Below are positions 55,776-63,366 of a stretch of DNA of 64,000 nucleotides, one piece after another. Position numbers and translations under genes: made by a program. Numbering within the stretch: the stretch's first letter is position 1; every line of letters begins with the position of its first letter. Below the pieces are notes generated by a model. It made no database searches. It worked only from the letters and a program-made list of their open reading frames with translations, and was not told the origin of the DNA. The DNA is taken from NCBI RefSeq assembly GCF_024734075.1, contig NZ_CP102850.1:1736001-1800000 (forward strand). The letters are read 5' to 3'. The stretch comes from Gordonia mangrovi (GTDB taxonomy: Bacteria; Actinomycetota; Actinomycetes; Mycobacteriales; Mycobacteriaceae).

Positions 55776-56833
55776 GCCGCCACCCGGGTGGCGCGGTCGG
55801 CGGCACGATGCACCGCACGTGCTGCGCGGCCGAGGGGACTGCGTGGTGTGATGCGAAGGCGTCCGGCATCCATCCGCCCGGGCAGGCCCGGGTCCGATCG
55901 ATATGCGGCGAGCAGCGGCAACCCGACGGTGGCAGCCACCTGCGCGGCGCGCAGACCCGACGGCGCCGGTCCGCGCACGGCCAGTTCCGCCCACACGCCG
56001 TGGCGGCGGACCCGGGTCACGACCTGTCGGGTCGACGCCGCACCGGGCACGGTGGCGGTGGTGACCACCACGACCAGGTCGACCGTGTCGAGGACCGCGT
56101 CGGTCACCGGGCCGCCCGCCCTCGGCAGGTCGACGACCACCGTATCGCCCTCTGCGCGTGCGGCGTCCAGCGCGGCGACGACCGGTTCGACGGCGATCGG
56201 GTGGTGGCTGTCCGGGCGGGGCGCGAGCACCGACAGCCGGTCGTCGACATGCGGCAATGCATCGTGTAACGCGCTGGCCCGCATGGCCCCTGCGGCCACT
56301 GTGAGATCCTGCCAGCGCAGCCCGGCGCGGCCCTCGATGCCCAATGCGAGGTCGATGCCGGCGCCGAGATCGTCGACGTCGAGCAGCAGCACCCGCGGCC
56401 CCAGGTCGGCCCCCGCGAGCGCGACGGCCGCGGCAAGCGTGGTGACACCGGCCCCGCCGTGTCCGCCGATCACCGCGATCGCGGCGGCCGGGTTGGTGGC
56501 CGGTGCCCGGAAGTCGGTCAGCAGCCCGACCAGGGTCGACTCCTCCGCGGGTAACGCGACCGCATACTCCGCGCCGAGATTCATTGCTGCGCGCCAGGTC
56601 TCCGCCGAGGGCTCGCCGGCGGTCACCATCACGATCCCGGCTCGCCGCGGCGGCGCGAGGCCCGTGAGCTCATCGATGGCGTGCCCGTCGACGGCGATCG
56701 CCCCGGCCCGCAACCACTCTCGCCGACATTCCGTCGGCGAGCCGGGCACGATGCGGTAACCGGCGGCGGCCGCGCAGCGGGCGACGTCCTCGTGCAGATC
56801 GGCACCCACGAGGGTGAGTAGTTCATCGGTCAC
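55772..56833 (-). CDS. ssd: Septum-site-determining-like protein Ssd (CpaE/MinD-type ATPase)
   Basis: This is a 353-aa protein. Residues 1-110 resemble a degenerate receiver-like domain. From about 120 a ParA/MinD-like fold begins: 'IAVIGGHGGAGVTTLAAAVA' is a deviant Walker A (no canonical Lys), then 'RVLLLDVDDLGAGIDLALGI'. In tad loci such CpaE-like proteins localise the apparatus. In M. tuberculosis the Rv3660c homologue is reported to affect septation. The start is one of two adjacent GTGs (56833 or 56836). It is first in the tad operon. Confidence 0.85.
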   Translation of the reverse strand: MTDELLTLVGADLHEDVARCAAAAGYRIVPGSPTECRREWLRAGAIAVDGHAIDELTGLAPPRRAGIVMVTAGEPSAETWRAAMNLGAEYAVALPAEESTLVGLLTDFRAPATNPAAAIAVIGGHGGAGVTTLAAAVALAGADLGPRVLLLDVDDLGAGIDLALGIEGRAGLRWQDLTVAAGAMRASALHDALPHVDDRLSVLAPRPDSHHPIAVEPVVAALDAARAEGDTVVVDLPRAGGPVTDAVLDTVDLVVVVTTATVPGAASTRQVVTRVRRHGVWAELAVRGPAPSGLRAAQVAATVGLPLLAAYRSDPGLPGRMDAGRLRITPRSPLGRAARAVHRAADRATRVAA

Positions 56834-56921
56834 CACGCCATCGTCGCCGACGACGCGGCGACGATACGGCTGCACGGCCGACCGTCGGAAGATCTGTGGA
56901 CAGTCGCCCGCGTGTGGATGG

Positions 56922-57890
56922 TCAGCCGGTGAAGGGCGGCACGTATTCGCAGGGCACGGGGACCGGATGTTCGGGGTCCAGGGCATTGAGCACCAGGTAG
57001 GCCGTGCGTCGCGAGCCCGCGATGGCGAGGTGGTCGCTGTGGTCCTGTTCGCATCCGTCCTGCACGACGATGTTGCGCACTCTCTCGCCGGGACGGCCCG
57101 GGACCTGACCGCTGGTGTAGGGCACCACGAACTCGTCGTAGCGGGTGGAGATGTTGGTGTAGTCCACACCCGCGACATACGGGCTGCCGCCCGCCCAGAT
57201 CGCCCGGTTCATCGGCGACCCCGCGGCCATCTGGCCGCAGGCAGCGCAGATCGGCAGGTCAGCACCACCCAACAGTTGCTGGGTGATCTCGGTGAATCCA
57301 GCGCCCTCGAACGAACCACGCCACAGCGGCGCCAGCGAGACGTACTTCGTGACCTTCGCAGCTCCGCCGAGGCGCTTCAGGTAGTACCCGGGCATGTATG
57401 TGCCCTGCGAGTGCCCGACCAGGTCGACGGTCCGTGCGCCGGTCGCGGCGAGGACTCGGTCGACGAACCGCGACAACTGCGCGGCACTCGGCTCCATCCG
57501 GGTCATCCCACCGATCGCCGACACCGGCCACGGCGTCCCGGGAATCGCTCCGTAGGTGAGGGCGTAGACGCAGTACCCGCGGTTGGCGAGCATCGCGACG
57601 TAGGCGCCCCAGTTGGTCTGCTGCGAACCGCCCGTGCCGTGCACCAGCACCACCGGCCGAGGGTGCTGCGGTGTCGGACGACAGGTGAAGTCGTTGGAAC
57701 CGGGCAGCGATCCGCCGGGGTGCGCCAGTTCGGCGGGGATGCCGGCGAAGAAGTTGTAACTCTCGGGCAGTGGCCGCTGTGGGGTGGCCGGGGCGGCGCC
57801 CGCCCAGACGGTCACGGCCGCACACACCGTCACCAACGTCGTGATCAGGACCGTGAATCGGTTCATTCCTTTGGCGGACAATTCGACCAC
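56922..57890 (-). CDS. Secreted triacylglycerol-lipase-like alpha/beta-hydrolase
   Basis: This 322-aa protein has a Sec-type signal peptide ('MNRFTVLITTLVTVCAAVTVWAG', written here in part), so it acts outside the membrane. The lipase oxyanion region is 'PVVLVHGTGGSQQTNWGAY', and the nucleophile elbow is 'VDLVGHSQGTYMPGYYL' with Ser. His is probably in 'DHSDHLAIAG'. Cysteines in pairs (CAAC) suggest disulfides. The GTG at 57890 is used here; TTG at 57884 has better spacing to GGGGGGAGAG, and an internal ATG at 57866 also retains the signal peptide. Confidence 0.85.
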   Translation of the reverse strand: MVELSAKGMNRFTVLITTLVTVCAAVTVWAGAAPATPQRPLPESYNFFAGIPAELAHPGGSLPGSNDFTCRPTPQHPRPVVLVHGTGGSQQTNWGAYVAMLANRGYCVYALTYGAIPGTPWPVSAIGGMTRMEPSAAQLSRFVDRVLAATGARTVDLVGHSQGTYMPGYYLKRLGGAAKVTKYVSLAPLWRGSFEGAGFTEITQQLLGGADLPICAACGQMAAGSPMNRAIWAGGSPYVAGVDYTNISTRYDEFVVPYTSGQVPGRPGERVRNIVVQDGCEQDHSDHLAIAGSRRTAYLVLNALDPEHPVPVPCEYVPPFTG

Positions 57891-57954
57891 TCTCCCCCCG
57901 CGTCGGCATCTGCGAGAGAACCTAACAATTGCTTGGTCAAGTGTCCCGGTTTTG

Positions 57955-58110
57955 TGGGATCGGCCGTAGGACGAAGGCGGCGAGGAGAGAAAAGGCCCCT
58001 GGATAGAGGACGACCCCGGCCAGGGGGGGAGGAGGCCGGGGTCATCGCGTTTTCAGCCCCGGGGGGTCGGGCTGAAAGGCACCGGTTATTCACCGGTTAA
58101 GGCCGACTAT
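57955..58110. ncRNA. Structured non-coding region, candidate Ms1 (MTS2823)-like RNA
   Basis: The gene-free interval between the lipase and HAD genes carries three successive perfect hairpins: 58012-58043 (10-bp arms GACCCCGGCC/GGCCGGGGTC with a purine loop), 58051-58077 (TTTCAGCCC/GGGCTGAAA) and 58081-58097 (ACCGGT/ACCGGT). They may be enclosed by a closing TCGGCC (57960-57965) with GGCCGA (58101-58106). The position just upstream of the Rv3661-type gene is where the abundant 6S-like Ms1/MTS2823 RNA lies in mycobacteria. I could not compare sequences. Strand is unresolved: a good minus-strand promoter starts at its right edge. Confidence 0.5.
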
Positions 58111-58135
58111 ACACACGGCTTTTCGAGCATTGCAA
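58106..58135 (-). promoter_or_regulatory. Minus-strand promoter at the right edge of the structured region
   Basis: -35 TTGCAA (58135-58130), 18-bp spacer, -10 TATAGT (58111-58106), predicted start near 58099. It would transcribe the hairpins and then the lipase, or a separate RNA. Confidence 0.5.
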
Positions 58136-58238
58136 CTACAACCAGCGGGCCGGGGAGGTCACATTTCTATATCGCTGCCTGCGCTTTCACGCTGCAACGA
58201 GGTTGCATCGAGACTAGCCCTTGCCGCGCTCCCGGCCG

Positions 58239-58244
58239 TAGCCT
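58239..58244 (+). promoter_or_regulatory. -10 of leaderless HAD gene promoter
   Basis: TAGCCT, GAACCG, then GTG at 58251. Confidence 0.5.
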
Positions 58245-58250
58245 GAACCG

Positions 58251-59135
58251 GTGACGGACACCTCGCCGGCGAGTTATCCACAGGCTCGGTCGGCTCCTGC
58301 CACCGCTCCGACACGGCGCAGCGCAGCATTCTTCGACCTCGACAAGACGGTGATCGCGAAGTCCAGCGTGCTCGCCTTTTCCCGGGCGTTCTTCGCGGAG
58401 GGCCTTCTCGACCGCCGCTGGGTGATCAAATCCGGCTACGCCCAATTGCGGTTCCGGCTGATGGCGGCAGACCAGAAACAGGTCGAACATCTGCGGCAGC
58501 ATGCGACCGAGATGTGCCGGGGCTGGAATGTCGCGCACGTCCGGGCCGTCGTCGCCGAGGCCCTGCACGAGGTGGTGCACCCGCTGGTGTTCGACGAGGC
58601 CGCCGAGTTGATCGCCACCCACCGCGCCCGCGGCGACGACGTGATCCTGGTGTCGGCATCCGGGCGGGAGATGGTGGAGCCGATCGGCGGCATGCTCGGG
58701 GTCGATCATGTCGTCGCCAGCGAGATGACCGTGGTGAACGGCCACTACACCGGCGAACTCGAGGTGTACCTCTACGGCCCGGCAAAGGCGGCCGCGGTGA
58801 GCGAACTCGCCGAAGATCGTGGCTACGACCTGGCGACCTGCTATGCGTACTCCGACTCGATCACCGACCTCCCCATGTTGGAGGCGGTCGGCCATCCGTT
58901 TGTGGTCAATCCGGACCGGCGGCTGCGTCGGCGCGCGATCGACGAAGGCTGGCCGGTCCTCGACTTCGTGCGGCCGACTTCGCACAGTTCCCGCCCGGGT
59001 TCGCAGCGACGGCGAACCCCGTCGCGATACCGCACCGCAGCTGTCGCCGGGGCTGTGTGCGCGGGCCTCGCGGTGGCCGGCGGCATGGGTACGCACGCGC
59101 TCCGCCGGTACGGGCAGCACGCAGGCGCGGTGTGA
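58251..59135 (+). CDS. HAD-superfamily IB hydrolase (SerB-like, Rv3661-type)
   Basis: This 294-aa phosphatase has motif I 'AAFFDLDKTVIAKSSVLAF' (nucleophile Asp and acid Asp) at about residues 24-42, motif II Ser in 'VILVSASGREMVEPI', and motif III/IV Lys and Asp in 'YGPAKAAAV' and 'CYAYSDSITDLPMLEAVGHP'. A C-terminal extension ends in a hydrophobic helix ('AAVAGAVCAGLAVAGGMG') that may anchor it. It resembles phosphoserine phosphatase-like proteins but the substrate is unknown. GTG start set by the -10 spacing. Confidence 0.9.
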   Translation: MTDTSPASYPQARSAPATAPTRRSAAFFDLDKTVIAKSSVLAFSRAFFAEGLLDRRWVIKSGYAQLRFRLMAADQKQVEHLRQHATEMCRGWNVAHVRAVVAEALHEVVHPLVFDEAAELIATHRARGDDVILVSASGREMVEPIGGMLGVDHVVASEMTVVNGHYTGELEVYLYGPAKAAAVSELAEDRGYDLATCYAYSDSITDLPMLEAVGHPFVVNPDRRLRRRAIDEGWPVLDFVRPTSHSSRPGSQRRRTPSRYRTAAVAGAVCAGLAVAGGMGTHALRRYGQHAGAV

Positions 59136-59697
59136 GAAGGCCACCACGACACCATCGGATATTGGTCCGAAAGACCCTTGATGTGACCGCAGTCACGGTG
59201 TACAAAAGGTTTTACGGAATCTCGGAAGGCAAAGTTCGCTCCGGAAGAGAAGGAACGGACCCCCACGCCGAGCACTTCCCAGCACGGGCGGCAAGCACCC
59301 ACGCGGAGCGCGCCGCATAAGGCAAAAGCGTTGTGCGCCTGCGACATCGTAGGTCGACACGGACAAGCCGGTGACCACCAACGGGCCGTAGACCGGGACA
59401 CGAAGGATCCCTGTCGGGCCGGACGAATCGATCCGATCGAGGCGAGCCGCACGGTTCGTCAGACGGAACGAATCGATCCGAAGAAGCTCGATTCAATTGC
59501 ACGGCACCGTAATTCACAAGTGGTTCACACCGGGGCGTACCGATCGGCACTCTTTCCCTCGCCGAGGCGATACCACAACCCACCAAGCACGCTTGGTAAC
59601 TTGAGTCCGTGCTACGCGGGCGGCAGCCTGACCGGTTCATCGGTCGGACAGCCGCCCGCAGTGCGTTGTACGGGGTTGGTGGACACGGAGTTTCGGT
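59136..59697 (+). other. 562-bp gene-poor region with its own CRP-controlled promoter
   Basis: No credible protein gene is seen on either strand. It contains a complete promoter with an embedded CRP-like site (59178-59206) and a 13-bp direct repeat CGAATCGATCCGA at 59424 and 59469. Frames here are short and lack G/C-biased third positions. One tiny Arg-rich frame starts GTG near 59332 behind AAGG. It may encode a regulatory RNA. Confidence 0.5.
59178..59206 (+). promoter_or_regulatory. Promoter with embedded CRP/GlxR-like site, reading into a gene-free region
   Basis: -35 TTGATG (59178-59183), exactly 17 bp, -10 TACAAA (59201-59206). TGTGACCGCAGTCACG (59182-59197) matches TGTGA-N6-TCACA at 9 of 10 positions and lies between the two boxes, so binding would be expected to repress. 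Confidence 0.5.
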
Positions 59698-60468
59698 TCA
59701 GCCGGCACGAGCGGCGTCGGCGATGGAGCGGGCCTCGGCCGCACCCGCCGCCAGCGCCTCGCAACACAGCACGATCCAGGCGCCGACGCCCGCCGGGTCA
59801 CCCTCTGCAAAGCGCGCCGACAGTGTGCGGTAGTCGTCGAGCCGCCGTAGCCACGTGACCTCCGGGACGCCGAGGTTGTGCGGGTCCAGTCCCGACGACG
59901 TACACACCAGCCGCGACGCCGCACGTGCCACCACCCCGTTGGCCGACGGAAATGCGTCCAGCCCCAACAGCTCTCCGTGCACAACAGCGGCCAGCACCGG
60001 CGCGGGAACCGCGGTGGCGCCGGTGACCAATTGTCCGAGCAGGTCGAGTCGGCCCGCGACGCCGGGCGCCGAACTGGGGCGGCCCAGCTCGTCCGGGTCG
60101 TCGACGAGCCCGGCCGCGGCGAGCATGTGCAGCCGGGCGAATGCCTGCGCCGGCGCGCGGCGGAAGACCCCGGTGAACTGCTCGAGCGCATCGCCGTCGA
60201 GGGCCTGCGCGACGCGCATGGCCCCGGCCAACACCGGGTCATCGAAGTCGCCGTCGCGGCGCAGATCGACGCTGCCGCCGTCGATGGCCGCCGACGACCG
60301 ACCGGCGCGCCAGGACGCCTCGGTGGCCGTCTTGTCCCAGCCACGCAGATTCGCCGGGTGCCGGTGGACCGCGCTCAACGCGTCGCGGGCGCGGTCGGCG
60401 GCTTCGCGTACGCCGGGCAACTGCAACAGTGGTGCCAGCGGGTCGGCCGCCGACGTTTCCGAACTCAC
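59698..60468 (-). CDS. Conserved actinobacterial protein (Rv3662c-like), Fic/oxidoreductase-neighbourhood unknown
   Basis: This is a 256-aa, mainly helical, alanine-rich protein with the segments 'LPGVREAADRARDALSAVHR', 'NLRGWDKTATEASWRAGRSS', 'GGSVDLRRDGDFDDPVLAGA' and 'CEALAAGAAEARSIADAARA'. Domain membership is not recognised with confidence; length and position match Rv3662c. The GTG at 60468 was chosen because conserved-looking sequence begins there and a TATCGT hexamer lies eight bases upstream. The frame continues to 60600 but would overlap the acs control region. Confidence 0.72.
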   Translation of the reverse strand: MSSETSAADPLAPLLQLPGVREAADRARDALSAVHRHPANLRGWDKTATEASWRAGRSSAAIDGGSVDLRRDGDFDDPVLAGAMRVAQALDGDALEQFTGVFRRAPAQAFARLHMLAAAGLVDDPDELGRPSSAPGVAGRLDLLGQLVTGATAVPAPVLAAVVHGELLGLDAFPSANGVVARAASRLVCTSSGLDPHNLGVPEVTWLRRLDDYRTLSARFAEGDPAGVGAWIVLCCEALAAGAAEARSIADAARAG

Positions 60469-60569
60469 GCCTTCCCACGATAATGAGGGCGCCGTTCGTC
60501 GTGCCCATCGGACCATTCGTCGCGGATGTCCGGTGGTCCGGCCGATCGGTACCTGCAACGGGGTTCCAA

Positions 60570-60585
60570 CGTGACTACCCTCACA
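60570..60585 (+). promoter_or_regulatory. CRP/GlxR-like binding site upstream of acs
   Basis: CGTGACTACCCTCACA matches TGTGA-N6-TCACA at 9 of 10 positions and is centred about 72 bp before the acs start, in the acs-Rv3662c divergent region. Acetate activation is a known cAMP-CRP target in several bacteria, including actinobacteria. Confidence 0.55.
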
Positions 60586-60649
60586 ATCAGTACTCGGCAT
60601 GACCGCACGTCACGCCATAGTCGTCGAGAGTGAAAGGCACAACTGACCG

Positions 60650-62602
60650 ATGTCTCCCGCCACCACTTCGTCTGCGCAGGGCTATCCGCCGTCGAAGGAG
60701 TTCGCCGCCCAGGCCAATGCCACCGCCGAGATGTATGACCGTGCCGATGCGGATCGTCTCGGGTTCTGGGCCGAGCAGGCCCGTCGTCTGGATTGGGATA
60801 CCGATTTCGATCAGGTGCTGGACTGGTCGGATGCGCCGTTTGCGAAGTGGTTTGTCGGCGGCACGTTGAATGTGGCGGTCAACTGTGTGGACCGCCACGT
60901 CGCCGCGGGTAAGGGTGAGCGGGTCGCCATCCACTGGGTGGGCGAACCCGGCGATCACCGCGACATCACCTACGCCCAGCTCAAGGATGAGGTGTCCAAG
61001 GCCGCCAACTATTTCGCCGCCATCGGGCTCGTGGCCGGCGATCGGGTGGCGATCTACATGCCGATGGTGCCCGAGGCGTTGATCTCGATGTTGGCGTGCG
61101 CGCGATTGGGGTTGACGCATTCGGTGGTGTTCGCCGGTTTCTCCGCCGGTGCGCTGCGTTCCCGGGTGGATGACGCCGAGGCCAAGCTGGTCATCACCAC
61201 CGACGGCCAGTACCGCCGCGGCAAGCCCGCGCCGTTGAAGGCCGCTGTCGACGAGGCACTCGGTTCCGGCGACGATGCCGCGGCCTCGGTGGAGAAGGTG
61301 CTGGTGGTGCGCCGCACCAACCACGACGAGAACCTGCCGTGGGTCGACGGTCGTGACGTGTGGTGGGAGGACACCGTCGACGAGCAGTCCACCGACCACA
61401 CCCCGGAATTCTTCGACGCCGAGCATCCGCTGTTTCTGCTCTACACCTCCGGCACCACCGGCAAGCCCAAGGGCATCGTGCATTCCTCGGGTGGCTACCT
61501 CACCCAGGCGTCCTACACCTTCCACTACGTGTTCGACCACAAGGAAGGCCGCGACGTCTTCTGGTGCGGCGCCGACATCGGCTGGGTGACCGGCCACTCC
61601 TATCTTGTCTACGGACCACTGTCGAACGGCGCCACCGAGGTCGTCTACGAGGGCACCCCCAACTCCCCCAACGAGCATCGTCATTTCGAGATCATCGAGA
61701 AGTACGGGGTGACGATCTACTACATCGCGCCCACGCTGATCCGCACGTTCATGAAGTGGGGCCGCGAGATCCCCGACGCGCACGATCTGAGTTCGGTGCG
61801 GCTACTGGGCTCGGTGGGTGAGCCGATCAACCCCGAGGCGTGGAAGTGGTATCGCGAGGTCATCGGCGGTGACAGCGCACCGATCGTGGACACCTGGTGG
61901 CAAACCGAGACCGGCGCCATCATGATCTCGCCGCTGCCCGGCGTGACCGCCGCCAAACCCGGCTCGGCGATGAAACCACTGCCCGGCATCAGCGCCAACA
62001 TCGTCGACGACCAGGGCAACCCGGTCTCGCACGGCGAACAGGGCTACCTGGTGCTCGATCAGCCGTGGCCGTCGATGCTGCGCGGCATCTGGGGCGACGA
62101 GGAGCGCTACCGCGACACCTACTGGTCACGGTTCGCCGAACAGGGCTGGTACTTCGCCGGTGACGGCGCCCGCTACGACGACGACGGCGCCCTCTGGGTG
62201 CTCGGCCGTGTCGATGACGTCATGAACATCTCCGGGCACCGCATCTCCACCGCCGAGGTCGAGTCCGCACTGGTCGGACATGCCGGGGTCGCCGAGGCCG
62301 CGGTCATCGGCGCGGCCGACGAGACCACCGGCCAGGGCATCGTCGCCTTCGTGATCCTGCGTGAAGGGGTTGTCGACACCGGCGACGGCCTCATCGCCGA
62401 GCTGCGCGAACAGGTGTCGATCGAGATCTCGCCGATCGCCAAACCCCGTGAGATCAACGTCGTACCCGAGCTGCCCAAGACACGCTCCGGCAAGATCATG
62501 CGACGCCTGCTCAAAGACGTCGCCGAAGGCCGAGACCTCGGCGACACCTCCACCCTGGTCGACCCGTCCGTCTTCGAGGCGATCCGCCAAAAGCGCGCAT
62601 AA
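60650..62602 (+). CDS. acs: Acetyl-CoA synthetase
   Basis: This 650-aa ANL ligase converts acetate, ATP and CoA to acetyl-CoA. The N-terminal Acs segment is '[20 protein letters not shown]'. The P-loop is '[20 protein letters not shown]', then '[19 protein letters not shown]', the hinge Asp in '[20 protein letters not shown]' and the acetylatable catalytic Lys in '[16 protein letters not shown]' near residue 617. The acceptor pocket Trp of acetate-specific enzymes is in 'TWWQTE'. It corresponds to Rv3667. A CRP-like site lies upstream, and an inverted 21-bp repeat array follows. Confidence 0.96.
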   Translation: MSPATTSSAQGYPPSKEFAAQANATAEMYDRADADRLGFWAEQARRLDWDTDFDQVLDWSDAPFAKWFVGGTLNVAVNCVDRHVAAGKGERVAIHWVGEPGDHRDITYAQLKDEVSKAANYFAAIGLVAGDRVAIYMPMVPEALISMLACARLGLTHSVVFAGFSAGALRSRVDDAEAKLVITTDGQYRRGKPAPLKAAVDEALGSGDDAAASVEKVLVVRRTNHDENLPWVDGRDVWWEDTVDEQSTDHTPEFFDAEHPLFLLYTSGTTGKPKGIVHSSGGYLTQASYTFHYVFDHKEGRDVFWCGADIGWVTGHSYLVYGPLSNGATEVVYEGTPNSPNEHRHFEIIEKYGVTIYYIAPTLIRTFMKWGREIPDAHDLSSVRLLGSVGEPINPEAWKWYREVIGGDSAPIVDTWWQTETGAIMISPLPGVTAAKPGSAMKPLPGISANIVDDQGNPVSHGEQGYLVLDQPWPSMLRGIWGDEERYRDTYWSRFAEQGWYFAGDGARYDDDGALWVLGRVDDVMNISGHRISTAEVESALVGHAGVAEAAVIGAADETTGQGIVAFVILREGVVDTGDGLIAELREQVSIEISPIAKPREINVVPELPKTRSGKIMRRLLKDVAEGRDLGDTSTLVDPSVFEAIRQKRA

Positions 62603-62639
62603 CCCCGGCGACCCCAGGCACCCACCCGCCTGACGGCGG

Positions 62640-62741
62640 TCGAGTGGGCGCTGTTTTCCGTTGCGTGGGCACTCGCCCCCTCGAGCTGCACACATCCGAC
62701 GAAACTCAGCGCCCACTCGATGGAAAACAGCGCCCAATCGA
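62640..62741. repeat. Inverted 21-bp repeat units, family IV
   Basis: The left unit 62640-62660 (TCGAGTGGGCGCTGTTTTCC) pairs with the right units 62721-62741 and 62700-62720, which are two adjacent inverted copies exactly 21 bp each. The sequence is unrelated to family I but has the same unit length. It lies after acs and before the next gene and probably ends the acs transcript. Confidence 0.75.
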
Positions 62742-62820
62742 CACGAGACGTCTCCCCGCCGACGGCCAAGCCGACTTTGGCATGGCAACATAAGCTCGAC
62801 ACCGAGGTACGGAGGATTCT

Positions 62821-63363
62821 GTGAGCCGCAACGAGCCCGGCCAAACCGCTCAGGACGCCGGATCGGCGCCGTCGATCCCGCTGTCAGATCCCACGCAGGG
62901 CCGCAACGGTGAACCGAGCATCGGGAACCTGGTCAAAGACGCGTCGGCGAACGTGTCGACACTGTTCCGGTCCGAGGTCGCGCTGGCCAAGGCCGAACTC
63001 GTCGGCGAGGCCAAGAAGGCCGGCGCGGGTACGGGCCTGCTGGTCGTCGCCGGTGTGATGGCCCTCTACTCGAGCTTCTTCTTTTTCTTCTTCCTCGCCG
63101 AACTCCTCGACAACTGGATGCCGCGGTGGCTGGCGTTCCTGATCGTCTTCCTGATCCTGGTGCTCATCACCGTCGTGATGGCGTTCGTCGGGTACCTGTT
63201 CTTCCGACGGGTCCGGGGCCCGAAGAAGACGATCGCGAGCGTCAAGGAAGTGCCCACGGTGTTGCCGGGCAGCCACGCCGGTGGGTCGTCGGAGTCGACG
63301 AAGCGCGCCACCGATCGTGAGCACCCGGCGATCCCGCGCGCGCACGATCCCGCCAAGGGATGA
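62821..63363 (+). CDS. Phage-holin-family (DUF1469) membrane protein (Rv3669-like)
   Basis: This 180-aa protein starts with a polar N-terminus, then the amphipathic 'SIGNLVKDASANVSTLFRSE' and 'VALAKAELVGEAKKAGAGTG', typical of Actinobacteria holin-superfamily III/DUF1469 proteins. Two helices follow ('LLVVAGVMALYSSFFFFFFL' and 'WLAFLIVFLILVLITVVMAF'). A basic tail ends it. The GTG has GGAGG upstream. The epoxide-hydrolase-like gene follows within 4 bp. Function unknown, possibly envelope-related. Confidence 0.85.
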   Translation: MSRNEPGQTAQDAGSAPSIPLSDPTQGRNGEPSIGNLVKDASANVSTLFRSEVALAKAELVGEAKKAGAGTGLLVVAGVMALYSSFFFFFFLAELLDNWMPRWLAFLIVFLILVLITVVMAFVGYLFFRRVRGPKKTIASVKEVPTVLPGSHAGGSSESTKRATDREHPAIPRAHDPAKG

Positions 63364-63366
63364 GTG

